A stretch of DNA of 59,144 nucleotides from Fimbriiglobus ruber (lineage in GTDB: Bacteria; Planctomycetota; Planctomycetia; Gemmatales; Gemmataceae). The notes under the pieces were generated by a model. The model worked only from the letters and a program-made list of their open reading frames with translations. It was not told where the DNA came from and searched no databases. The first letter of the stretch is position 1, and the number at the start of each line of letters is the position of its first letter. The stretch covers positions 1-59,144 of the forward strand of contig NZ_NIDE01000013.1 of assembly GCF_002197845.1 (NCBI RefSeq), given 5' to 3'. The position numbers and the translations under genes are program-made. Positions 1 through 8,439 of this stretch are shown here, one piece after another.

Positions 1-194
1 GCCGCCGACGGCCGCGAAATTCCGGCCAGCGGCTGCCCATCGAGGGCGAACCAGACGATCATCCACACGCCGACCGCGACCGCCACCGTGCCGATCATCA
101 TCCCCGAATACAGGGTCCGGAGGACGCCCAGCCGGCGGGCGAATCGCTCCGCGTCCAGCGGGTGAGAGGAGGCGGTCGCTGGCGTGTCAGTCAT
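1..194 (-). CDS. N-terminal part of a membrane protein (runs off window)
   Basis: The reading frame opens with ATG at 194 on the minus strand and stays open to the window edge, giving about 64 residues. Residues about 29-50 (from LYSGMMIGTV through VWMIVWFAL) form one hydrophobic, probably membrane-spanning segment after a polar N-terminus. It begins 23 bases after the stop of the ubiquitin-like/MshEN gene on the same strand, so the two are probably co-transcribed. The family is not recognised, and the rest of the gene lies outside the window. Confidence 0.6.
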   Translation of the reverse strand, partial: MTDTPATASSHPLDAERFARRLGVLRTLYSGMMIGTVAVAVGVWMIVWFALDGQPLAGISRPSA

Positions 195-217
195 CGCGCT
201 CGAACCTTGTGGCAGGG

Positions 218-1849
218 TTACGGCCGGACCGGCTTCGGCGTGATGTCCCAGAAGACGTCGCGGCGGTGTGGTCGCATCCAGAAGTAGCAGGCGACGGCCA
301 ACCCGAGTAGGCCGAACCCGATCCATTCCGGGCGGACGTTTTCGAGCAGCCAGAGGCCCGCCTGCTGATAGAGTGCGAACTGCTGCTCCTTCTGGCTCTC
401 GAAATCCATCTTGAGCGTCTTGAGCCCCATCGACAGGTACGGGCTGACGAGGCCGAGCATCCCGAAAATGACGGCGAGCGTCTGCTTCGTGACCCTCGGT
501 TCGAGCGGCACCTCGGCCAGCACCCGCCCGTCCTGCCGCACCACCACCCGCGCCCCGCGGACCTTACCCAAAAGGTGTGGGACGACCCAGAACGTCGCGG
601 TGAACGGCTCGTTCGTCACCGGCACCGTTTCCTTGGGCGGGTAGCAGTTGCAGCCGGGAAGAATCGGCTCGACCTCGACGTACGACCCCGCCTCGACCTG
701 GAACGACGCACTTTCAGCCTGTTTGACCGCCTTCTTCACGATCTCCTGAATTTCCTCGGCGGACAAAATGACAAGGAGTGGGTACGACCGCTGCAGGTTC
801 ATCCGGTCGTAGTAGCGGACCGTGGCCCGGCGCTTCACGGCGACCGCCGACCGGAGTTCGTCGTCCGCGGGTGCCCATGCGACCGAGGCGGACGCTCTGG
901 CTCTGGCGCGCGTTGCCGGTGGAGGTGTGGCCACCGAGGGGGCCGGCGCCGTGGACCGCGTTGGAGCCGGAGCCGCGGACCGTGGGGCAGGTGGTGCGGC
1001 AACTCGCGGTGGTACTGGGCCCGTGACTTGTGGAGGAGGCGCTGTCACACTTCCCGGCCTGTCCCGCTCGAACTTTGTGAACTCTATGGCCGTATCCGTG
1101 AACACCACCAGCATCGAATCGACCGACTCGGTTTCGCTTGGGACATAATACCGATTGATGGCTTCCAGGATCTGTTCCTGGGTGGCCAGAACGGGTCGAA
1201 CGTCTTTATTCAAAATGAACTGCAGTTTCTGGATCGCTTCGATGTTGTTCGGGTCCGCCATGACCAAATTGAGGACGTTGCCATCCAGGGAGAGCGGTAG
1301 GACCAAGTTCTCCCGCGCGACCGACTCGGGCACGAGTTCGAGGATCGCCCTGGGAATTTCGATGGTCGTCAGGTCGATGAACGGAACACCATTGAACGCT
1401 CCCGCTGCTGGGGTAACTGCTTCCACCGCCTGAGCAATCTCGGCCGGTGTGGCATAGTGCTTTCTGGCGATTGCCTCCTGAAGACTGATGCCCTGAGATG
1501 ATGCGAGTAGCCTCGCTTCCAACAACTGCTCGCCATTCAAGACGTTGTTGCGGATCAGAATGTCGGTGAAATCGCCACGCGATTCCCGTTTCAGATCCAG
1601 CCACACTGCGGTCTCGTTCGCCCCGGGAAGCGAGTGCGCAAGTGTTCGCAAGGCGGTGTCGGGCAGCTGCACCCGGCCTTCGTACACGAACGCCCACTCG
1701 TCCGGTCCGCCGGGCAAATCCCGCTGGCGCCGGACCGAATCGAACACGGCAGCTAGTGTGTCGCCGGACGTGGCCGCGACGACTACGATCGCCGGGGTCG
1801 GGCCGTCGTATGCCGTGACGTTAACGCGGATGATTTGACGGGAATTCAT
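218..1849 (-). CDS. Ubiquitin-like + MshEN (GspE N-terminal) domain membrane protein
   Basis: 543 residues from ATG 1849; the frame is open 12 codons further upstream, but MNSRQIIRVNV starts the folded part. Residues about 5-87 look like a ubiquitin-like beta-grasp domain (inference). Residues about 92-235 match the MshEN/GspE N-terminal fold, with ILIRNNVLNGEQLLEA, the LPLSLDG and LVMADPNN strands, and QEQILEAINRYY. A Pro/Ala linker (about 265-325) follows, then a beta-rich region with CNCYPP (400-405), and two hydrophobic segments at about 457-475 and 508-525. No secretion ATPase (Walker motifs) is present, so this is not a GspE/PilB motor. MshEN domains in other proteins can bind c-di-GMP; whether this one does is unknown. 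It lies 96 bases downstream of nuoC, on the same strand. Confidence 0.7.
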   Translation of the reverse strand: MNSRQIIRVNVTAYDGPTPAIVVVAATSGDTLAAVFDSVRRQRDLPGGPDEWAFVYEGRVQLPDTALRTLAHSLPGANETAVWLDLKRESRGDFTDILIRNNVLNGEQLLEARLLASSQGISLQEAIARKHYATPAEIAQAVEAVTPAAGAFNGVPFIDLTTIEIPRAILELVPESVARENLVLPLSLDGNVLNLVMADPNNIEAIQKLQFILNKDVRPVLATQEQILEAINRYYVPSETESVDSMLVVFTDTAIEFTKFERDRPGSVTAPPPQVTGPVPPRVAAPPAPRSAAPAPTRSTAPAPSVATPPPATRARARASASVAWAPADDELRSAVAVKRRATVRYYDRMNLQRSYPLLVILSAEEIQEIVKKAVKQAESASFQVEAGSYVEVEPILPGCNCYPPKETVPVTNEPFTATFWVVPHLLGKVRGARVVVRQDGRVLAEVPLEPRVTKQTLAVIFGMLGLVSPYLSMGLKTLKMDFESQKEQQFALYQQAGLWLLENVRPEWIGFGLLGLAVACYFWMRPHRRDVFWDITPKPVRP

Positions 1850-1945
1850 GGCGCGGTCGTCCGATGGGAAGAACGGGGCAGCCACTCCAGCCGCCGTGCT
1901 GATGGGTACTTCGCCCGCGCCGCGCGAATCTTGACCGTTCCCGGC

Positions 1946-2479
1946 TTACCGGCAGCGAATCCCGTGGTATTCGAGCGGGTACTCGTAATCCTTGCGGAGC
2001 GGGTGGCCGACCCAGTCGTCGGCGAGCAGAATGCGGCGGGGGTCGGGGTGGCCGACGAAGGTGATGCCGAGCAGGTCGAAGACCTCCCGCTCCTGCCAGT
2101 CGGCCGTCCGCCACACGCCGGCCACGGTCGGCACCTCGGGGAGTTCGCCCGGCGCGTCGTTCTTCCACCGTGGCAGGACGACCTTGAGCGTGAACCGGCG
2201 GCCGGGGAACGAGAAACTGGAGAGGTGGTAAACGACTTCCAGGTGCGGCTCAAACCCGGCTTTGGCCAGCTTCTTCGGGTCGATTTCCAGGTAGTCGACG
2301 CCGCTGATGTCGTTGAGGATCTCGAACTTCAGCCGCGGGTCGTCGCACAGGAACTGACACACCGCCGGCAAGCTCGCGGGCGCGACCGTGACGAACGGGT
2401 CGAGGGCATCGAGCTTCGTCCCGGTAATCGCGGGGCCGAACTCCGCGGCGAGTAGCGTGGCAATGTCGGCGGGTGTCAT
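1946..2479 (-). CDS. nuoC: NADH-quinone oxidoreductase subunit C
   Basis: 177 residues, the peripheral-arm 30 kDa subunit of complex I. The family signature is at residues 129-150 (QEREVFDLLGITFVGHPD then RRILL), followed by the C-terminal WVGHPLRKDYEYP. Here NuoC is a separate protein and not fused to NuoD. ATG 2479 overlaps the stop of the upstream nuclease-fold gene by four bases (ATGA), implying translational coupling. nuoD does not follow: the next gene downstream is the MshEN protein, so the remaining nuo genes must lie elsewhere. Confidence 0.95.
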   Translation of the reverse strand: MTPADIATLLAAEFGPAITGTKLDALDPFVTVAPASLPAVCQFLCDDPRLKFEILNDISGVDYLEIDPKKLAKAGFEPHLEVVYHLSSFSFPGRRFTLKVVLPRWKNDAPGELPEVPTVAGVWRTADWQEREVFDLLGITFVGHPDPRRILLADDWVGHPLRKDYEYPLEYHGIRCR

Positions 2480-3108
2480 GGGGCAACCGGGGTGGGGTGC
2501 GTCAGGGCCAGGGCGCGGCAGGCGCGGAACAGGGCGTGCAGAACCTGGCCGAGCGTGTCGAGCGACGAAAGGGCGTAAGCGCGCGGATCTTGGGTGAAGT
2601 TGTTTCCGGTCAGAACGCCGAACTCCCAGGACTGGCCGTTCGTAGTGATGCCGTAAACGGGTTGGTCCGGCAGGCCGTTCAACTTCTGGGCGGCGAGCAT
2701 CTCCGCAAGACACTGCCCCCAGGCCCGCTCGAAGTCGTCGAGCTTCGCTTCCACGACGAGAAGGTAAGGCGGCGCCTTGAAGCGGCCGTATTCGGAGACG
2801 CGGCAGACGAAGTAGTCCGGGTAGCCGCAGAGGTCGTCGTCGTAGGCGATGGATTCGTGGGTGAAGAGACAGAGGTCTTCGTAGTACGACTTCCAAATTT
2901 CCCGAAGCAACGGGAACAGAATGATCTCGCCGGCCACCACTTCGGACCCGCGGGGGTTGAAATACGTGAGATTGAGCGTCAGTTCCGCCCGAAAGGTGTC
3001 CGCGAACGGCGGAGCGTCGGTCGCGGGCGCGATGACTTGCCCCTTTTGCCCGTACAGCTTGTGCTTCCGAATGACATCGAAGACGGAGCGGTAATCGGTA
3101 AACGCCAT
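2476..3108 (-). CDS. PD-(D/E)XK nuclease-fold-like protein inside the nuo operon
   Basis: 210 residues with no membrane segment. A PD-(D/E)XK-like arrangement is visible: GYPDYF with D98, then LLVVEAKLDDF with E120 and K122, and a following helix containing Q132. This pattern resembles the type I restriction HsdR N-terminal fold and related nuclease-like domains. It is the only domain seen, so whether the protein cuts DNA is unknown. It lies between nuoB (14 bases upstream) and nuoC (4-base ATGA overlap), so it should be co-transcribed and translationally coupled with complex I genes. No known complex I function explains it. Confidence 0.75.
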   Translation of the reverse strand: MAFTDYRSVFDVIRKHKLYGQKGQVIAPATDAPPFADTFRAELTLNLTYFNPRGSEVVAGEIILFPLLREIWKSYYEDLCLFTHESIAYDDDLCGYPDYFVCRVSEYGRFKAPPYLLVVEAKLDDFERAWGQCLAEMLAAQKLNGLPDQPVYGITTNGQSWEFGVLTGNNFTQDPRAYALSSLDTLGQVLHALFRACRALALTHPTPVAP

Positions 3109-3122
3109 GCCCGGCCTCCGTG

Positions 3123-3740
3123 CTACGCCTTCGCCGGCTTGCCCTGTTCCTTTTGCGCCACCTTGAACGCGGTCGCCTTCTCGGTCGTGGCGAGTTCGTC
3201 GGGGAGGAGCACGGCGCCGGTCCGGGCGGGGATCATGGGAACGTCGACGGCCGCCTGCTTGGTCGCCACGTGCATCCGGCGGACCTTGTCCTGCACCCGC
3301 ATCAGCCCTTCGAGCAGCGCCTCCGGGCGCGGCGGGCAGCCGGGGACGTACACATCCACCGGCACTACCAAGTCGACGCCCTTGGCGACGTTATACCCGT
3401 ACTTGAAGTACGGGCCGCCGCCGCACGTACACGCGCCCATCGCGATCACGAACTTGGGGTCCGGCATCTGGTCGTAGAGCCGGCGGACGCGGTCGGCCAT
3501 CTTCAGGTTCACCGTCCCGGCGACGATCATCAGGTCGGCCTGCCGCGGCGTCGCGCGGAAGGCGCCGGCCCCGAACCGGTCGATGTCGTACCGCGGCCCG
3601 CCGGTCGCCATCATCTCGATCGCGCAGCACGCCAGGCCGAACGTCATCGGCCACAGCGACGACTCCCGGGCCCAGTTGATCGCCTGGTCGAGCGACGTGA
3701 CCACGAACCCGTCTTCAAAGCGGTTTTCCAGGAGAGGCAT
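3123..3740 (-). CDS. nuoB: NADH-quinone oxidoreductase subunit B
   Basis: 205 residues from ATG 3740; the open frame extends further upstream only because it overlaps nuoA out of frame. NuoB carries the terminal N2 [4Fe-4S] cluster of complex I next to the quinone site. The four ligands are visible: the tandem Cys38-Cys39 in [11 protein letters not shown], Cys104 in [11 protein letters not shown] and Cys134 in VPGCPPRPE. It starts four bases after the nuoA stop. The C-terminus beyond about residue 160 is a less conserved tail. Confidence 0.96.
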   Translation of the reverse strand: MPLLENRFEDGFVVTSLDQAINWARESSLWPMTFGLACCAIEMMATGGPRYDIDRFGAGAFRATPRQADLMIVAGTVNLKMADRVRRLYDQMPDPKFVIAMGACTCGGGPYFKYGYNVAKGVDLVVPVDVYVPGCPPRPEALLEGLMRVQDKVRRMHVATKQAAVDVPMIPARTGAVLLPDELATTEKATAFKVAQKEQGKPAKA

Positions 3741-3744
3741 AACC

Positions 3745-4296
3745 CTATTTCTCCATCCCGGGCGACGGCGGCCCGTAAACCTTGTGGTCTTTCTGGACCT
3801 GGGCCGCGATGCTCCGCACCCAGTCCAGGTCGCCGCGCCGCCAGAGGTAGGCGAACCCCACGAGCAGGACGCCGAAGAAGACAAGCAGTTCCAGGAACGC
3901 GAACCGGGCGAACGCCGACATGAGTTCCGGGTCGGGCTCGACCGCGGGAACGGGCGCGACCGTTCCGGGCGGGGCGAGGGACGCCGCGGCTTCGGCCCGC
4001 TGGGCGGGGGACAGGTTCGTGTCCGCGGCCCGGGTCGCGGAGCCGAACACGACGGCCCACGGGAAGAAGAACGCGATTTCCACGTCGAAGATCACGAACA
4101 GGAGGGCGACGACGTAGAACCGGAGGTCGAACTGAATCCACGGCGAGCCGATCGGCTGCTCGCCGCACTCATACACCTCGCCTTTTTCCGGGCTCGGGTT
4201 GGCCGGCCGGATCAGTCGCCCGACGAGCAGGTTCACGAACAGGAACCCGATCCCGACGGCGACGAAAACCAGAATGGTGGCGACGAGTGCGGGCAT
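3745..4296 (-). CDS. nuoA: NADH-quinone oxidoreductase subunit A
   Basis: 183 residues, the small membrane subunit of complex I. Three hydrophobic segments are present (about 5-25, 59-85 and 130-151). The conserved loop YECGEQPIG is at 43-51 and the [14 protein letters not shown] motif follows at about 68-81. Many NuoA proteins are around 120-150 residues. The excess here is an Ala/Pro-rich insertion at about 86-127 between the second and third segments. It is the first nuo gene of this cluster, and a 32-base-arm inverted repeat begins 10 bases upstream of its start codon. Confidence 0.94.
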   Translation of the reverse strand: MPALVATILVFVAVGIGFLFVNLLVGRLIRPANPSPEKGEVYECGEQPIGSPWIQFDLRFYVVALLFVIFDVEIAFFFPWAVVFGSATRAADTNLSPAQRAEAAASLAPPGTVAPVPAVEPDPELMSAFARFAFLELLVFFGVLLVGFAYLWRRGDLDWVRSIAAQVQKDHKVYGPPSPGMEK

Positions 4297-4305
4297 GGTG
4301 TTAAA

Positions 4306-4483
4306 GGCGAGCGGGGGACGTTAGTCCCCTGATTCTTGAACCTTGTCGCGTCCGCGTCATGTTCGCGTCGCGTCCGGGTCCGCGTCGCGTCCGATCAGTT
4401 AATCGCAGGGAGATTGCATCAGATCAGACTGAAACGGAGAAGTCAGTCTGAAAGAATCAGGGGACTAACGTCCCCCGCTCGCC
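4306..4483. repeat. Long inverted repeat, family A (copy 1)
   Basis: Two 32-base arms, 4306-4337 and 4452-4483, are exact reverse complements around a spacer of about 114 bases. The arms contain the palindromic core GGGGGAC-GTTA-GTCCCC. A second copy of the same arm lies at 39869-39961, so this is a dispersed element. It sits directly upstream of nuoA. Confidence 0.85.
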
Positions 4484-4582
4484 TGGCGCGGGGAAGACAT
4501 CTCGTCCCCGACCGCGCAGGGTTAATCTACCCGACGTGTACCAGCGTCACCAGTCCCAACCGCCACGATCCAAAATCGACCA

Positions 4583-4656
4583 ATTTGGAGTGCGGCGCTT
4601 TACCGCCGCTTTTGCTTTTAAAAACCAAAGCGGCGGTAAAGCGCCGCACTCCAAAT
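4583..4656. repeat. Perfect 30-bp inverted repeat (hairpin), family B
   Basis: Arms 4583-4612 and 4627-4656 are exact reverse complements around a 14-base AT-rich loop. It lies 10 bases beyond the stop codon of the redoxin/copper protein gene (minus strand), where it could act as a bidirectional terminator or a REP-like element. Families A and B together fill the 370-base spacer between nuoA and that gene; nothing else was seen there. Confidence 0.85.
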
Positions 4657-4666
4657 GCCCCCGCCG

Positions 4667-6474
4667 TTATTTCGGCAGGTAGTATTCGAGGTACCCGAGC
4701 AGCATCTCGTCGCTGGTTTGCGGCCCCCATTTGACCAGCGACGCCGGGTTCGGGTTGGCCGGGTTCTTACTGCTGTTGTCGTAGTGGGCGGTGAACCGGA
4801 GGAGCGTGCCCTTCGGCAGCCGGACCGGCTCCGCCAGTTCGTACCGGAGCTGCCAGTTGAAGTCGTAGTGGGGCACGTCGAGCAGGGTGAGCTTCTTACC
4901 GTCCGGCAGCTCCGCCTCGTATTTACACAGCTTCCCGCGGACGTGCATGTGCGGCATGAGCGCGGTCACGATCACGTCGGCCGGGAGGCGGAGGACAGCC
5001 GTTTCGGGATGGTCTTCGGCGCCGGCCGGGATCGCGATCTTCGGGTTGGCGACGCCGAACACCTTGATTTCGTTGTCGGGCGGCCGCTTGGCGAAGACGA
5101 TGCCGACCCGCACTTGGTCCTCGGTCGCGGTGCCGTTCGGGTGTAGTGGATCTGGAACCGTAGCTTCGAGCCCTTCGGCAGCTTCTTGGCGAACCCGTCC
5201 GGGAAGACCTCGAACGTGCTGCCCGGGACGTAAGCCGCGAAAAACCCGCGGCGCTCCTCGGCCTCCGCGCGGGCGGCCAGGAGCCGGGTGAGCGTGCCCG
5301 CCTGTTTGGTGTCCCCGATCTGCGTCTTGAACACGAGGACGTGGTGGACCACCGCCCGGGCCGTTGGCCGCACCTCGACTGCCTGAACCCACTTGTCCTC
5401 GTCCACGTTGGTTTCGACCGTGACATTCTGATACGGCATCGTGCCCTCAGCCTTGACCGCGATCGGCTTCGGGATTTGGACGACGAGGTCCGGCGTGCCG
5501 ATCGACCACTCGGTCGGGAAGACGCGCGGCAACGGGGCGTCGGCCGGGTCGCCGGCGGCCGCCCCACCGCTCAGCCAAGCGAACAGGTCGGCCTTGTCCG
5601 CCGTCGTCATCGATCGGTCGTTGGCCCACGGCGACGGCGTCCCCTTCGGAGCCGCGGCGGCGTGCCACGGCGGCATCGTCCCCTTGTCCACGGCCTTGCG
5701 GAGCATCGCCTTGTGGGCGACGACCTCGGCCAGCGTGTCGAGCGGGAACGGCCCGACGCCCCCGGCCCGGTGGCACTCGACGCAGTAGCTCTGCATGATC
5801 CGCGAGACGCGGTTGTGGTACGTGATCGCCGTGATCGGGCCGCCGGTCGCGTCGCCGAGTTCGAGCGCGCACCCGGGAGCCTCGGTCGCGCGGATCTTGA
5901 CCGCCGTGCCGGCCAGGACGGCGTCCAGGGCGTCCGTCAAATACGTGTGCGTGGCCGCGTCGCGGGAGTAGCCGAAGCCGTACTGGTCGTCGACCGCGCC
6001 GCGGTAGATGACGGTCCGCTTCGCGTCGAGGACGAACACGTCGCCGGTCGACTCGGCCCCGATCGCACGGGCCAGCGAGCCGTCCTTGTCGTGGACGTAA
6101 GGCCCGACCACGCCACTGCTATCCCGCGCCTTGCGGATCGTCTCGGGCGTGTCGGTCGCGGCCGGGTTGAGGTAGACGAAGGCGACGCCCTTCGACCCGT
6201 AGGCTTTTTCCAGGCGGGCGAGGGCCGGTAAGTATTTCTGGCTGATCGGGCAACTCGTACTCGTGAGCGCGACCACGACGGCTTTGCGGTTTTTACCCAC
6301 CTCGGATAGCTTGACCGGCTTCCCCGTCACGTCCGTGGCAGACAGGTCCGGGACGAGGCGGCCGACGCCGGCTTGCTGAGGCGGCACCGGTCGGGGGGCT
6401 TGCGGGCCGGAGCCGCGGGCGGCACCAGCCAGGGTTCCGGTCAGGACCAGCAGCAGTATCATCCGATGGCGCAT
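4667..6474 (-). CDS. Redoxin / cytochrome c / copper type II monooxygenase-like protein (frameshifted)
   Basis: The protein starts at ATG 6474 with a signal peptide (MILLLVLTGTLAGAA). A thioredoxin-like AhpC/TSA domain follows with TSTSCPISQKYLP (Cys75). A haem c site CVECH is at 231-235 with downstream MPPWH as likely Met ligand region. The C-terminal half resembles Cu(II) ascorbate-dependent monooxygenases, with HHVLVF (377-382), a QIHYT motif and MPHMHVRG. The frame breaks at 5139-5141: the minus strand reads CACTACACC-CGAACGG, and adding one C restores HYTPNGTATEDQ. With that base the span is 603 codons including the stop. It is probably periplasmic. This domain trio occurs in planctomycetes and acidobacteria; its substrate is unknown. 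Confidence 0.85.
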
Positions 6475-7146
6475 CGGGTTGGCTCATTCGGTTACGAGAG
6501 GCATCGGCACGACGTCCGAGCACAGGGACTACACCGGTTGACCGACGCAAGTTTCGGATTTCAGAGAGTTTTCATTTTATTAGACGTCCGGCAGTTGATA
6601 GCTGAGCCACTCCAACCAACCTGCGGAACTCCTCGTGGCAAGTCCTTGCTGGGAGGTCGTCGCGCCGTGGCGCCTGGGGGTATTTTTTGCATTTATTGCG
6701 CGGAAAACCCTGTTGGCTTATGAGGCGGCAGAGGTGGAAGGCATAACCATCCGGTCGCAATCGCCCCCCGCACCGGCGCTCGGCGCGGGTCTCCGACCCG
6801 GCCGCTCTTCGCGACCGCAGGTCTCCCGACGCTGACCTCCCTCGGACACCGCCGCCTGCGCCAGCGTGGCGTTGGAGACCTGCGGTCGCGAAGAGCGGCC
6901 GGGTCGGAGACCCGCGCCGAGCGCCGTGATACCCGCGGAAGGCGCGTTACTGTGATTGTGAAGAAACAGAGTAGATATGGTTAATAACAGAAGTTTATCT
7001 CGCAAAGCGTTCGTGAATAATCGTTGATATTTTTTATGTGAGGATGTCCGAATTGAGGGGGCCATTATTCTAGCCACATGTACGTGTGTAACACTCACTG
7101 CCGCCAGTGGCAGTTTTGGTTCTCTCCTCTGTCGAGGTCCGGTACT
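6475..7146. other. Intergenic spacer between divergent genes
   Basis: This 670-base spacer separates the divergent redoxin and DUF1559 genes. Its middle is the large inverted repeat at 6775-6925. The part from about 6935 to 7075 is noticeably richer in A+T than its surroundings and is the likely promoter region of the DUF1559 gene. No credible gene was seen. Confidence 0.5.
6775..6925. repeat. Large perfect inverted repeat, family C (52-bp arms)
   Basis: Arms 6775-6826 and 6874-6925 are exact reverse complements separated by 47 bases. The arms contain the segment GCGGTCGCGAAGAGCGGCC. A much degraded relative with the same CTCGGCG ends and a GACCGCAGGTCTCC core lies at 10325-10400. It carries no ORF with features of a gene. 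Confidence 0.85.
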
Positions 7147-8214
7147 ATGTCGCGTGCCCGCCGCGGTTTCACTCTGATCGAGTTGCTGGTGGTGATCGCG
7201 ATCATCGCCATCCTGATCGGCCTCCTGCTCCCGGCCGTTCAGAAAGTGCGCGAAGCGGCCGCGCGGATCAAATGTACCAACAACCTCAAACAAATCGCCC
7301 TCGCCTGCCATAACTACGAGTCGGCCAACGGCGCGTTCCCCTGGAACGCGATCACGAAGAATAACAGCCAGCCGCCTTACATCCCCTACGTCCCGGGCTA
7401 CGTAGCCAAGGCGGGGGACCAAAGCGGGACGCAAGCGCGGCAGTCGGTCCTGGTCACGATCCTGCCCTTCGTTGAGCAAGGGAACGTCGGCACGCAATAC
7501 TGGTACGGGCTGGACTGGTGCGATCCCAATAACACCGCCGTGTTGATGCTGAAAATCAACCTGTACCTCTGTCCGTCCAGCCCGGCGGGGAACGCCCCGA
7601 TCCCGCCGTACGCGGAAAAGTACCTGAGCGGCGGCAACATCGCCTTCGCACCGCCGAGCTACGGCTCCAGCACCGCCACGACCGTCACCGGCTGGACGTC
7701 CGACTACGCCCCGCTCGCGCAGGTCAAGACCACCAAGAACGCGGCCGGGGTCGAAATCAGTTATTCCAACCCGCTCATTACGGCTCCGTTCGCCGGCAGC
7801 GGGAGCAAGGGCGCCATGCGTCAGAACGGAAAGACGTTCATCACCGAAATCACCGACGGGACGAGCAACACGACACTGTTCGGCGAAGCGGCCGGCCGCG
7901 ACATGGAACGGTACGCCGGCGGCGTCACGAAAGCGCTGGACCCCAAGAATGACGTCGGGATGATCTGGGCGGACTCCGACAATCGGATTACCGTTACCGG
8001 GACCGACGCCACCGGGCAAGGGTCCATCGGGACCGGGCCGTGCGCCATCAACTGCAACAACCTGACGTCGGGCGACATGTTCAGCTTCCACACCGGCGGG
8101 GTCAACGTCTCCTTCGCCGACGGGAGTGTGCGGTTCCTCCAGAACAGCACCGACCTGAACACGCTGGTGGGCCTCGTGACGAAGGGCGGCGGCGAGATCA
8201 CGACCCTGCCGTAA
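7147..8214 (+). CDS. DUF1559 protein with type IV prepilin-like N-terminus
   Basis: 355 residues from ATG 7147. The N-terminus is a type III-like prepilin signal: [20 protein letters not shown], with cleavage expected between Gly and Phe and the conserved Glu at +5, leading into a hydrophobic helix and [14 protein letters not shown]. The DUF1559 body ends in the typical [17 protein letters not shown]. These proteins occur in many copies in planctomycete genomes and are exported pseudopilin-like proteins of unknown role. A second member lies at 46627-47622. A strong hairpin follows the stop. Confidence 0.93.
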   Translation: MSRARRGFTLIELLVVIAIIAILIGLLLPAVQKVREAAARIKCTNNLKQIALACHNYESANGAFPWNAITKNNSQPPYIPYVPGYVAKAGDQSGTQARQSVLVTILPFVEQGNVGTQYWYGLDWCDPNNTAVLMLKINLYLCPSSPAGNAPIPPYAEKYLSGGNIAFAPPSYGSSTATTVTGWTSDYAPLAQVKTTKNAAGVEISYSNPLITAPFAGSGSKGAMRQNGKTFITEITDGTSNTTLFGEAAGRDMERYAGGVTKALDPKNDVGMIWADSDNRITVTGTDATGQGSIGTGPCAINCNNLTSGDMFSFHTGGVNVSFADGSVRFLQNSTDLNTLVGLVTKGGGEITTLP

Positions 8215-8236
8215 GTGGTCGGTCACTCTCGCGAAC

Positions 8237-8296
8237 GTCAAAGACGACGGCGGCGGGCGAAACCTGTGGGTTTCGCCCGCCGCCGTCGTCTTTGAC
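8237..8296. terminator. Perfect 27-bp hairpin after DUF1559 gene
   Basis: Arms 8237-8263 and 8270-8296 are exact reverse complements with a 6-base loop, starting 22 bases after the DUF1559 stop. There is no T-run, so it may be a terminator, an mRNA-stabilising hairpin or a REP-like element. It lies between convergent genes (serA comes from the other side). Confidence 0.6.
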
Positions 8297-8330
8297 CATC
8301 ACACAGCTCGCGTCTTCGTAAACGTCGACC

Positions 8331-8439
8331 CGTCACCCGTTACCGCAGCTACGCGGGCATTTCGCCAAGCCGCGTCGAGGGAAGAAGTCCACGGGGTGGC
8401 GGACGTCACCCGTTACCGCAGCCACGCGGGCATTTCGCC
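8331..8439. repeat. 36-bp direct repeat of the serA 3' end
   Basis: Positions 8331-8366 repeat 8404-8439 with one mismatch, 73 bases apart. The second copy encodes the last residues and stop codon of serA (EMPAWLR). The first is a detached duplicate lying downstream of the stop on the serA strand. Confidence 0.85.

Noticed and set aside
6718-8241. A 507-codon ORF antisense to the DUF1559 gene
   Set aside because: It mirrors the high-GC codon pattern of the real gene on the plus strand and runs through an inverted repeat; the sequence is Arg/Gly/Val-rich without domains.
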